From an uncultured SAR86 cluster bacterium (GTDB taxonomy: Bacteria > Pseudomonadota > Gammaproteobacteria > Magnimaribacterales > Magnimaribacteraceae), in NCBI GenBank assembly GCA_938048695.1, contig CALIUO010000042.1:1-32764 (forward strand): a stretch of DNA of 32,764 bases, in the 5' to 3' direction. Made by a program: the position numbers and the translations under genes. Below, piece by piece: positions 25,373 through 32,764 of this stretch (position 1 is the stretch's first letter; every line of letters starts with the position of its first letter). Under the pieces are notes generated by a model. It saw only the letters and a program-made list of their open reading frames with translations. It was not told where the DNA came from and ran no database searches.

Positions 25373-26611
25373 ATGACATATAGAAGAGTAGTAGTTACTG
25401 GTCTAGGCCTAATCTCGCCAGTAGGAAATGACGTCAATTCATCTTGGAACAATATAATTCAAGGACAGTCAGGTGTTAAGCCAATAACTGCTTTTGATGT
25501 TGCAGACTTTGAAACTAAATTTGCAGCAACTGTTGAGATTGATATCGAAGCAATACTTGATAAAAAAGAAGTAAGAAGAACTGATCCATTTATCCAATAT
25601 GGCCTCATAGCCTCCAAAGAATGTTTAGAAGATTCTCAGATTGATCTTGAAAATACAGATTTAAATAGATTTGGAGTCTCTATTGGATCTGGTATCGGTG
25701 GTCTCGGCACGATTGAAGAGAATAAAATTAAACTTTCAGAGACTAGCCCAAAGAAAATCTCGCCTTTTTTTGTTCCAGGAGCAATAGCAAATATGGTTTC
25801 TGGCTATGCATCCTTAAAGTATGGGTTAAAAGGTCCAAATATTTCTATAGCAAGCGCATGTTCAAGCGCAAGTCATTCAATTGGTTATTCTTTCAGGAGC
25901 ATTGCTCATGGGGATGCAGATTTAATCCTTACTGGCGGTGCTGAAATGGCTACTACACCCCTTGGTTTGGCTGGTTTTAATGCAGCTAAAGCACTATCCA
26001 CTAACAATGAGAATCCTTATGGTGCAAGTAGGCCTTGGGATAGAGATAGAGATGGATTTGTTCTTGGAGAGGGTGCTGGTTGCCTTCTATTAGAAGAGTA
26101 CGAACATGCCAAAGCAAGAGGCGCTAAGATTTATGCGGAGATAATTGGATTTGGTATGAGCGCCGACGCTCACCACATTACCTCTCCTCCAGAAGGAGGA
26201 GCTGGAGCAGCACTATCTATGCAAAATGCAATCTTCGATGCGCAAATAGATTCATCTGAGATTGATTATGTAAATGCACATGGAACTTCAACACCCGCAG
26301 GTGATATTGCTGAAACCGAAGCTATAAAAACTATTTTTAATGACTCTACTGATGATCTTGTTGTTAGTTCTACCAAATCAATGACAGGACATCTGTTGGG
26401 AGCTGCTGGAGCAATAGAGGCAATCTTTTCAATACTCAGTATTAACAATAACATCTGCCCACCAACTATTAATTTAGATAATCCTGATATAGGTTGTGAT
26501 CTAAATTACTCAGCCCACCAAGCGACCCAAAAAATGGTCACACATTCATTATCAAATTCATTTGGATTTGGAGGTACAAATGCTAGTCTAATTTTTAAAG
26601 AATTAGATTAA
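25373..26611 (+). CDS. fabF: 3-oxoacyl-ACP synthase II
   Basis: FabF condenses malonyl-ACP with acyl-ACP to extend fatty acids. The 412 residues carry the Cys-His-His triad C163 (ASACSSA), H303 (NAHGTSTP) and H340 (TGHLLGAAG), at the same numbers as in E. coli FabF, and end with [16 protein letters not shown]. Since fabH is not in this cluster, chain initiation must rely on a FabH encoded elsewhere or on another synthase. It is immediately followed by mltG with no intervening base. Confidence 0.97.
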   Translation: MTYRRVVVTGLGLISPVGNDVNSSWNNIIQGQSGVKPITAFDVADFETKFAATVEIDIEAILDKKEVRRTDPFIQYGLIASKECLEDSQIDLENTDLNRFGVSIGSGIGGLGTIEENKIKLSETSPKKISPFFVPGAIANMVSGYASLKYGLKGPNISIASACSSASHSIGYSFRSIAHGDADLILTGGAEMATTPLGLAGFNAAKALSTNNENPYGASRPWDRDRDGFVLGEGAGCLLLEEYEHAKARGAKIYAEIIGFGMSADAHHITSPPEGGAGAALSMQNAIFDAQIDSSEIDYVNAHGTSTPAGDIAETEAIKTIFNDSTDDLVVSSTKSMTGHLLGAAGAIEAIFSILSINNNICPPTINLDNPDIGCDLNYSAHQATQKMVTHSLSNSFGFGGTNASLIFKELD

Positions 26612-27571
26612 GTGCATATTTTTAAAGTTTCCATATTCCTCATAATTTCTGTCTTAGTAATATTTCTTTCCGCTGTTCATTACAAAGTTGAAATTAAAAA
26701 ACCAATCATTCTAGATATACCAAATGGTTCAAATACCTCTTTCATTTCTAATAACTTATCTAAAAATGAAATAATCTTTAATTCGTCACTCTTTAAATTC
26801 TATTCAAGGATAATTTCTAGCGACCAGGAATTCAAAGCTGGAGAATACAAATTTGAATCCTCTCAATCCATTGATTCTGTAGTAACTAAATTAGTAGAAG
26901 GGGATTTCTTTTACAGAAAATTAACCCTATTACCCGGATCTACAATTTCAAATATTCTTCAATTAGGTAACTCCCAAGGATTAGAAAATGATTTGGCCAA
27001 TGATCCAGAAACGGTACTAAAAAAATTGGGTATTAATATTCAAGAGGGAATATTTTATCCTGATACTTTCTATTATTTAAAAGGGGAAACATTCTCTTCT
27101 GTCTTATTAAAGTCTCATAAAAAATGGAAGAAAATATCCAATCAATTGTGGGTTGACAGAAATCCTGATCTTCCTTACAAGGATTTGAATCAAGCACTTA
27201 CATTGGCATCCATAATTGAAAAAGAAGGTTTAGAAAAAAGAAAAATTGCAGGAGTCTTTGTGAATAGGCTTAATAAAAATATGAAATTACAATCTGATCC
27301 GACGGTAATCTATGCATTAGGGGATAAATTTGATGGTGATTTAACAAGAAGAAATCTGCAAGTGGACAATCCTTATAATACATATCGTTATCGAGGATTG
27401 CCTCCTGGACCAATTTCAATTGTTAGCTATGATTCATTGGAAGCTGCGTTGAATCCTCTTTTAACTGATTATCTTTATTTCGTCTCTATGGGTAATGGAT
27501 ATCATAAGTTTTCAAAAACATTACCGGAACATAATAAAGCTGTTTTAAAGTATCAAATAAATGACAGGTAA
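26612..27571 (+). CDS. mltG: endolytic murein transglycosylase MltG
   Basis: MltG (YceG) is an inner-membrane enzyme that cuts nascent peptidoglycan strands. The 319 residues have one N-terminal membrane helix (about 4-22), a LysM-like segment (about 28-95) and the catalytic domain with ASIIEKEG (199-206, containing the catalytic glutamate), GVFVNRL, LQSDPTVIYALG and YRGLPPGPIS. The start is GTG directly after the fabF stop. The pabC gene often found between fabF and mltG is missing. It overlaps tmk by eleven bases. Confidence 0.94.
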   Translation: MHIFKVSIFLIISVLVIFLSAVHYKVEIKKPIILDIPNGSNTSFISNNLSKNEIIFNSSLFKFYSRIISSDQEFKAGEYKFESSQSIDSVVTKLVEGDFFYRKLTLLPGSTISNILQLGNSQGLENDLANDPETVLKKLGINIQEGIFYPDTFYYLKGETFSSVLLKSHKKWKKISNQLWVDRNPDLPYKDLNQALTLASIIEKEGLEKRKIAGVFVNRLNKNMKLQSDPTVIYALGDKFDGDLTRRNLQVDNPYNTYRYRGLPPGPISIVSYDSLEAALNPLLTDYLYFVSMGNGYHKFSKTLPEHNKAVLKYQINDR

Positions 27572-28178
27572 ATTTATAACTCTTGAAGGTATAGAAGGCT
27601 CGGGAAAATCTACCAGCCTCAGCGATATTAAAAAAATTTTAGATAAGTATTCTATAAGTTATATAACTACTAAAGAGCCAGGAGGTGGTCCATTAGGAAC
27701 CGAACTCCGATCCTTGTTATTAAATAAAAACTCTAATATAACTTCTGAAGTAGAGCTTCTACTCATGATGGCTGACAGAAAAGATCACGTAGATAATTTA
27801 ATATTACCAAATTTAGAAAGTGGAGTTTGGGTCCTCTCTGACAGATATCTTGATTCTACCTATGCTTATCAAGGAGGTGGAAGAAAAATAGAAACCTCAA
27901 CCATAGATAAGTTGGCTAATATCTTGAATTTGCCTAAACCTGATTTAACTATTCTCTATGATCTGCCACCAGATGTCGCCTTACAAAGGGCAGCACAAAG
28001 ATCTGCTCTTGATAGATTTGAAAGTGAGCCAGTTGATTTTCATACTAGAATTAGAAATGCTTATCTAGAACGCGCCAAAAGAGAAAAAGAAAGATTCAAG
28101 ATTGTTAATTCTTCTGCTGATTTTGATAGAGTAAAAGAACAAGTACTTAAAATTATTACTAAATTTTTAGATGAATAA
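27561..28178 (+). CDS. tmk: thymidylate kinase
   Basis: Tmk phosphorylates dTMP to dTDP. In the 205 residues the P-loop GIEGSGKST is at 10-18, the DR(Y/H) motif SDRYLDST at 93-100, the dTMP-binding YAYQGGGR at 101-108 and the LID stretch with ALDRFE near 149-154. It overlaps mltG by eleven bases and holB by eight, so the three are tightly coupled. The order mltG-tmk-holB is the usual gammaproteobacterial one. Confidence 0.96.
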   Translation: MTGKFITLEGIEGSGKSTSLSDIKKILDKYSISYITTKEPGGGPLGTELRSLLLNKNSNITSEVELLLMMADRKDHVDNLILPNLESGVWVLSDRYLDSTYAYQGGGRKIETSTIDKLANILNLPKPDLTILYDLPPDVALQRAAQRSALDRFESEPVDFHTRIRNAYLERAKREKERFKIVNSSADFDRVKEQVLKIITKFLDE

Positions 28179-29154
28179 TCAACTTCCTTTTTGGCTAGAA
28201 AAACATACTCGCTCAATTAAAAAAGTTGACATGCACCATGCCTTTTTAGTTTCTGGAAGAAAAGGTATTGGCAAAGATTTATTAGTCAGATATTTGTCTT
28301 CGATGACCTTATGTAATGATGTTGAATTAAATATTTGTAAATCTTGTAATAGTTGTAAGTTTTCTACTCTAGAGAACCATCCAGATTTTTATGAATTACA
28401 AGTTCTCCCAGATAAGAAATTAATCGGTATTTCGCAAATTCATGAACTGCGAAATAAATTATATGAGTCTTCATTTTTAGGAAAAAATAAAGTTGCCTTT
28501 CTCCCCAATCTTGAAAAGATTTCGATAGACGGATTGAATGCGGTCCTAAAGATCTTAGAAGAACCACCCAATAATACATTTTTCTTTTTAACTACAAATT
28601 TCTTAAATCAGATTCCTCAAACTATACAAAGTAGGAGCTTTGATATAAAAATCAGCCCACCGGAATATGAAGAATCAATAGAGTGGTTATCTGACTACCC
28701 CAAAGAAGATTCTGCACACGCTCTCCGCCTAAACAATAACTTGCCCCTTGCGGCTAAGGAATTTTTAGATAATGGATTTTTAAAAATTAGAAAAGATTTT
28801 ATAGCAGAAATCTCGGGAATAATTAAAGAAGGAAAAGATATTGTTGCTATATCAGAGCAGTGGACTAAAGACGAAAGCTCATTGAACATTAAACTTGAAT
28901 GGATGTCCTTAATACTGTCTGACACTATTAGATTTAATGCAGATCAGACAAAAAATTCTTTAAATCCCGATACAGATAATATTAGTAAATATTTAAGCAA
29001 GAAATCAAACCTTGAAAAGTTGCATCAACTTCTCAATAAAACTAACTCACTTTGGAATCTCTTCTCTAGAGAAACAAATCTAAGAAGAGATTATCAACTG
29101 AATTCATTATTTGTTGATTGGGAAAACGATTTAGGAATCAGTAAAAAAATCTAA
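28171..29154 (+). CDS. holB: DNA polymerase III delta' subunit
   Basis: HolB is the stator subunit of the clamp-loader complex. The 327 residues begin with a AAA+ domain containing GRKGIGKD near 29-36 in the P-loop position, a zinc module with C48, C56, C59 and C62, HPDFYEL, and the ALLKxLEEPP-like AVLKILEEPPNNTFFFL. The arginine-finger motif reads QSRSF, SRS in place of the usual SRC. The C-terminal part is poorly conserved and probably forms the collar domain. Its last 24 bases overlap the 3' end of the convergent hydrolase gene. Confidence 0.92.
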   Translation: MNNQLPFWLEKHTRSIKKVDMHHAFLVSGRKGIGKDLLVRYLSSMTLCNDVELNICKSCNSCKFSTLENHPDFYELQVLPDKKLIGISQIHELRNKLYESSFLGKNKVAFLPNLEKISIDGLNAVLKILEEPPNNTFFFLTTNFLNQIPQTIQSRSFDIKISPPEYEESIEWLSDYPKEDSAHALRLNNNLPLAAKEFLDNGFLKIRKDFIAEISGIIKEGKDIVAISEQWTKDESSLNIKLEWMSLILSDTIRFNADQTKNSLNPDTDNISKYLSKKSNLEKLHQLLNKTNSLWNLFSRETNLRRDYQLNSLFVDWENDLGISKKI

Positions 29155-29988
29155 CAATGCTTTATTAAATTCGTCAGGTTTCTCAATGTGAAGGAAGTGT
29201 CCACAATCCTCCATAATTATTATTTCTAGGTTTTCAAAATATTCTTCCATTCCAACAGCAAGCTGATAATCAATACATCCATCATTTTTTCCATGAAAAT
29301 ACATGCAAGGAGGTTGGATTTTTGTTGACAGAAGTTCTAATGCTTTAGCATTAATTCTCTCCAACTGAAGTGTTTCTTGAAAAGTTGATCTATAGTAGGC
29401 CAATGCTTTAGAAAGCACATTGGGCTTGCTCAATACAGATACAACTCTATCCGAATAATCTTTATATTGCTTCAAATCAGGTGACCATTCTCTCCATAAT
29501 CGGTGGATAAATTCATAATCATTCAATGGCACTGAAACATCAGCAATGGGTAATTGGAAAAAGAACATATACCAAGACATTCTTTGTTGATCACCATTAG
29601 TAAGAAAAGCAGTCTGTACACTAATGCCGTGCGGTACAGAAGCGCTAGAAAATTTATTGATCAAGTCAGGTCTCAATTGTGCGATACCGTAAGTAATAGG
29701 TGCCCCCCAATCATGTCCGTAAAGAAATATTTTTTCTTCCCCGCTTACAGATTCGATAAAATCTATAAGAACTTCAGCTATTCTTAATGTTTGATATGTA
29801 TCTAATACTTTATCGTTTTCATGATAACCGGGTAAATATGGAACTATTACCTTAAATCCTCTTTCAGCAAAGAAATTGATTTGATGTTCAAAATTTTCAG
29901 CGCAATCGGGAAAACCATGGATTAAGTACAAATGAGCACCTTCTCCCTTTGTTAGGTAATGAATGTTGTTACTTTGATTCAGTTCCAT
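29131..29988 (-). CDS. alpha/beta hydrolase, epoxide-hydrolase-like
   Basis: With the ATG at 29988 this is a 285-residue alpha/beta-hydrolase using an aspartate nucleophile. HGFPDCAENF forms the oxyanion region, GHDWGAP contains nucleophile D93, the acid is probably D236 (GKNDG) and the base H264 (DCGHFLH). DWGAP and the cap region fit soluble epoxide hydrolases and fluoroacetate or haloalkane dehalogenases. The two lid tyrosines of true epoxide hydrolases cannot be assigned with certainty. A GTG at 29997 would add three residues but has no spaced ribosome-binding site, while AGGG sits about eight bases before the ATG. It stands alone, divergent from the glutaredoxin, and overlaps holB by 24 bases. 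Confidence 0.83.
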   Translation of the reverse strand: MELNQSNNIHYLTKGEGAHLYLIHGFPDCAENFEHQINFFAERGFKVIVPYLPGYHENDKVLDTYQTLRIAEVLIDFIESVSGEEKIFLYGHDWGAPITYGIAQLRPDLINKFSSASVPHGISVQTAFLTNGDQQRMSWYMFFFQLPIADVSVPLNDYEFIHRLWREWSPDLKQYKDYSDRVVSVLSKPNVLSKALAYYRSTFQETLQLERINAKALELLSTKIQPPCMYFHGKNDGCIDYQLAVGMEEYFENLEIIIMEDCGHFLHIEKPDEFNKALLDFFTDS

Positions 29989-30053
29989 TTGTGTCACCCT
30001 TCAAGTATCATAAAAACCTCCATAACATACTGACATTAAACTGAGAAATAGCA

Positions 30054-30272
30054 ATGATAGAAATCTGGTCTAAACCTAATTGTGTATTCTGTGACAAAGC
30101 AGAAATGCTTTGTAAAATGAAATCTCTAGATTATAAAAAATATATGCTAGATGTGGACTACACCCGAGAGGACTTTGTTATTAAATTTCCTGAAGCTAGA
30201 ACATTTCCACAGATAACCATGGATGGTGATTATATTGGTGGCTTTACTGAATTAGATGCACATCTAGCATAG
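30054..30272 (+). CDS. small dithiol glutaredoxin
   Basis: This 72-residue glutaredoxin-fold protein has the active site C10-V-F-C13 right after the first strand (EIWSKPN), the cis-proline in TFPQITMDG and the GG of YIGGFTEL. It is shorter than E. coli Grx1 or Grx3 and similar in size to phage glutaredoxins and NrdH. It would reduce disulfides with glutathione in the cytosol, for example for ribonucleotide reductase. That partner is a guess. Its stop overlaps the GTG of the symporter gene (TAGTG), so the two are probably translated together, an odd pairing. Confidence 0.87.
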   Translation: MIEIWSKPNCVFCDKAEMLCKMKSLDYKKYMLDVDYTREDFVIKFPEARTFPQITMDGDYIGGFTELDAHLA

Positions 30273-31915
30273 TGGATACTTTTACTTCCGTACTAGAATT
30301 CTTAACTTATTGGCTAGTTGATCAATACTGGTTTCCTGCTTTTTTAATTGGATCGGGAATATTCTTTACTGTTTACTTAGGATTTCCTCAAATTAAATAT
30401 TTTAAACACGGTTGGAGAATCCTAAGTGGTAGATATGTAAAAGAAGATACGAAAGGAGAAACTACTCCTTTTCAGGCTTTAACAACAGCTCTTTCAGGAA
30501 CTGTGGGAACAGGAAACATAGGCGGGGTTGCTCTTGCCATATTCCTAGGAGGTCCAGCGGCAATATTTTGGATGTGGATTACAGCTTTCTTTGGCATGAC
30601 CACTAAGTTTGTAGAAGTGACCTTAGCTCATAAATATAGAGAAACATTACCAGATGGTTCGATTTCTGGTGGACCAATGTATTACATAGAAAATGGCCTC
30701 AATATGAAATGGCTGGCAATTCTTTTTTCCGTTTGCCTGCTATTAATGTGTTTAGGAACAGGCAACATGCCCCAAATCAGCAGTATTGCTGTAGTCATGA
30801 ATGATACTTTCAACATTCCTAAGTTTGTAACTGGTGCTGTTTTGGCAGTCCTATTGTGGATGGTGATCATTGGAGGAATAAAAAGAATAGCGCAAATTGC
30901 ATCTAAACTGGTTCCGTTCATGGCCTTTTGGTATCTAGTAGGCTCTTTCGCTGTAATCATTTCAAACTACGAAAATATCATACCGTCATTACAGTCAATC
31001 TTCATTCATGTATTTACTCCAGCTGCAGCAGTAGGGGGGTTCTTGGGAGCTTCAGTAGCTGCTGCTCTTACAAGAGGAGTGAATAGAGGCTTATACTCAA
31101 ATGAGGCTGGACAAGGCTCAGCTCCAATTGCACACGCCTCTTCAAAAACGGAAAATCCCATAGAGGAAGGAATGGTTTCGATCTTAGAGCCATTTATTGA
31201 CACAATTATTATTTGCACAATAACCGGTCTAGTTATTCTTTCTTCAGGAGTATGGACTGAAAAATTTGAAAATAGATTTGAAGAAAGCTCTATGTGTTAT
31301 CTCGATGGCGTCTATTCTGATACGAAACGAGAAGATATAGACGTATTACAAGAATATATTCTTTCTTGTTCAGGGCCTTTAACTTACTCAGGCAAAGAAG
31401 AAGTTGTAAATGGTGTGATTTCAAATTCTGAAATTACCCTTATGCATAATCGCTCTGTTTCAGAGAATGTCATCTATAACAAAGAAGGCTTACCGTTCAC
31501 AGGATTCATTGATATTACTGACGGCAAACTCGGTAGTGATGGTATGAGTGTTGTTGGTGACTCTTTGCTATTGGGCGCGGATCTAACAAGTAAAGCCTTT
31601 TCCAGGAGTATTTTTGGAGAATTTGGACAATACATAGTTGCCATTGGTCTTTTGCTATTTGCATTCTCGACTGCAATTGCTTGGTCTTACTACGGCGATA
31701 GAGCTACAGTTCATCTTTTTGGAGAAGGGTGGATACTTTATTACAGAATTATATATGTGGGAGCTTTTTTTACCGCTGCCATCATCGATACAAAGATTGT
31801 CTGGGACATTGCAACAGTGATAGGTCCTATAGCTACTGTTCCGAATTTATTGGCCATTTTATTTTTAAGAAAAGAAATTAAGAAACTAGATTCTGAGTAC
31901 GTAATCAAAGGTTAA
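30272..31915 (+). CDS. AGCS-family sodium:alanine/glycine symporter with a long extra loop
   Basis: This inner-membrane symporter imports alanine, glycine or a related amino acid with sodium. The 547 residues contain ALSGTVGTGNIGGVALAIFLGGPAA (in the 70s to 90s), GPMYYIENG, the RGVNRGLYSNEAGQGSAPIAHA block at 268-289, FAFSTAIAWSYYG at 463-475 and about eleven hydrophobic helices. Between ITGLVILSSGVW (to about 328) and GADLTSKAFSRSIFG (from about 435) lies a hydrophilic insert of about 105 residues with two cysteines (C342, C366). Most AGCS members have only a short link there. The start is GTG overlapping the glutaredoxin stop. The stop shares TTAA with the convergent gene. Confidence 0.9.
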   Translation: MDTFTSVLEFLTYWLVDQYWFPAFLIGSGIFFTVYLGFPQIKYFKHGWRILSGRYVKEDTKGETTPFQALTTALSGTVGTGNIGGVALAIFLGGPAAIFWMWITAFFGMTTKFVEVTLAHKYRETLPDGSISGGPMYYIENGLNMKWLAILFSVCLLLMCLGTGNMPQISSIAVVMNDTFNIPKFVTGAVLAVLLWMVIIGGIKRIAQIASKLVPFMAFWYLVGSFAVIISNYENIIPSLQSIFIHVFTPAAAVGGFLGASVAAALTRGVNRGLYSNEAGQGSAPIAHASSKTENPIEEGMVSILEPFIDTIIICTITGLVILSSGVWTEKFENRFEESSMCYLDGVYSDTKREDIDVLQEYILSCSGPLTYSGKEEVVNGVISNSEITLMHNRSVSENVIYNKEGLPFTGFIDITDGKLGSDGMSVVGDSLLLGADLTSKAFSRSIFGEFGQYIVAIGLLLFAFSTAIAWSYYGDRATVHLFGEGWILYYRIIYVGAFFTAAIIDTKIVWDIATVIGPIATVPNLLAILFLRKEIKKLDSEYVIKG

Positions 31916-32764
31916 AAAAGATAACCGAAATTAAGTTTTAGTAACTCACTTTCTCCTCTATTTAAAAAACTAATTTTTCCATAAATAGTTTTATTATAAA
32001 TGTTAGATAAGTATAAATTTGTAGAAATATCTTCATTTAAATCTAGTTTATCTTGCAAGAATAAATTTGAATCTGCCTGGTCTATATTAATTTCTGTAGA
32101 GTAATTACTTGAACTATAACTCTCACCCTTTAACTCAATTCCTAAAGATGTTTCATTATTTCCAAATTTAAAATTCTTAGAAAAATCTATATATGGCTGA
32201 GTTAAATTCATCTTCATATCACTAAGCTTGTAAGTAATTGGGGCACCATTAAAGTTTTCTATAAATGGGTCTGTAGAAATATTAATAGAGGAATAAGAAA
32301 TTCCTGCTTTTAAATTTCCTAAATTTAAATTGAATGTTTTTTCTAAAACTAGAAATTGTTTTTCAATATCAATAGCCCTTTGATGCTGCCCGGTGAATAG
32401 CTCTGAGTTAATATACCTTTCCTTATTACTGTTAGTATCAATTTCCTCATCATATAAACCAAAATAGATATCTATCAATTCAAATGGAACGTTAACGCTG
32501 ATCTCGTAAGCCGATGATTCTGAAAATTGACTTATGTTGTTTGCAAATAAATCTGATTCAATATCTAAATGCGATAGATTAATACCAAAATAATTTAAAT
32601 CTATCCTACTTATATTTGACTCGAAATTTAAATCTGAGTCTCTAATTTCAAATTTTGATTCATTAATGAAAATACCGGAATGATTACTCACATTATTTAT
32701 CCCTATTCTCTCCACAAAGGGTTGGTAAATATTGGAAAGAACAATACTTTCAATATCCTTTGAT
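31912..32764 (-). CDS. C-terminal part of a probable outer-membrane beta-barrel protein
   Basis: The frame is open from the right edge of the window to 31912, so the 5' end is missing. About 283 residues are visible. A GTG at 32715 is an internal codon, since SKDIESIVLSNIYQPF precedes it in frame. The sequence is rich in N, S, I and D, alternates polar and hydrophobic residues in short strands (for example LKAGISYSSINIS, KTIYGKISFL) and ends LKLNFGYLF, with the terminal phenylalanine recognised by the BAM complex. That fits the last strands of an outer-membrane barrel. A TonB-dependent receptor is possible but no plug or TonB box is in view. No specific family is recognised. Confidence 0.6.
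   Translation of the reverse strand, partial: SKDIESIVLSNIYQPFVERIGINNVSNHSGIFINESKFEIRDSDLNFESNISRIDLNYFGINLSHLDIESDLFANNISQFSESSAYEISVNVPFELIDIYFGLYDEEIDTNSNKERYINSELFTGQHQRAIDIEKQFLVLEKTFNLNLGNLKAGISYSSINISTDPFIENFNGAPITYKLSDMKMNLTQPYIDFSKNFKFGNNETSLGIELKGESYSSSNYSTEINIDQADSNLFLQDKLDLNEDISTNLYLSNIYNKTIYGKISFLNRGESELLKLNFGYLF

Noticed and set aside
1-32764. tRNA or rRNA genes, CRISPR arrays, insertion sequences, prophage
   Set aside because: No gap is long enough for rRNA, no cloverleaf-like sequence or regular repeat array was seen in the gaps, and there are no transposase, integrase or phage genes.

Overview
The window is a gene-dense, AT-rich piece of a bacterial chromosome with about 38 protein genes, no gap over about 210 bases, and no RNA gene, insertion sequence, prophage or CRISPR array that I can see. 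The gene order rne / rluC-yceD-rpmF-fabD-fabG-acpP-fabF-mltG-tmk-holB, and the back-to-back metG / mrp pair, are gammaproteobacterial. The low G+C, very short intergenic spaces, frequent gene overlaps, a BCCT osmolyte transporter, an AGCS amino-acid/sodium symporter and an NhaD-type sodium transporter suggest a streamlined free-living marine gammaproteobacterium, perhaps of the SAR86 kind. That placement is inference from gene content, not a database result.

Layout. 1-5269: the start of a minus-strand gene at the left edge, a hairpin-rich leader, then plus-strand genes for an RhlG-like dehydrogenase, a DUF1295 membrane protein, a beta-lactamase-fold hydrolase, an RTN4IP1-like reductase, pdxJ and a CGFS glutaredoxin. 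5266-9750: a minus-strand operon (BCCT transporter, MetY-type sulfhydrylase, alpha/beta hydrolase, homocysteine S-methyltransferase) that looks dedicated to methionine from sulfide and imported methyl compounds. 9847-11070: argG. 11060-14083: a minus-strand operon with metG split into a catalytic body and a separate tRNA-binding protein, followed by a thioredoxin-reductase-like ferredoxin/flavodoxin reductase. 14151-15664: mrp and mlaA. 15661-18439: a minus-strand operon with an NhaD-type transporter, dusA and a TerB-like protein. 18498-19331: nudC. 19328-21532: rne, with a long structured leader. 21764-29154: the rluC to holB ribosome, fatty-acid, cell-wall and DNA-replication cluster, which lacks the plsX and fabH genes usually found in it. 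29131-32764: an epoxide-hydrolase-like protein, a small glutaredoxin, an AGCS symporter with a large extra loop, and the C-terminal part of a probable outer-membrane barrel.

The most noteworthy points are: an RNase E with the zinc-link (CPxCxGxG) removed from an otherwise well-conserved catalytic domain; a methionyl-tRNA synthetase divided into two translationally coupled genes; the four-gene methionine/osmolyte operon; an MlaA homologue with no cysteine at all, so not a lipoprotein; and the fact that all six convergent gene pairs overlap at their stop codons, three of them sharing one palindromic TTAA. No single clearly new system such as a defence island is present. The interest lies in unusual versions of core machinery.
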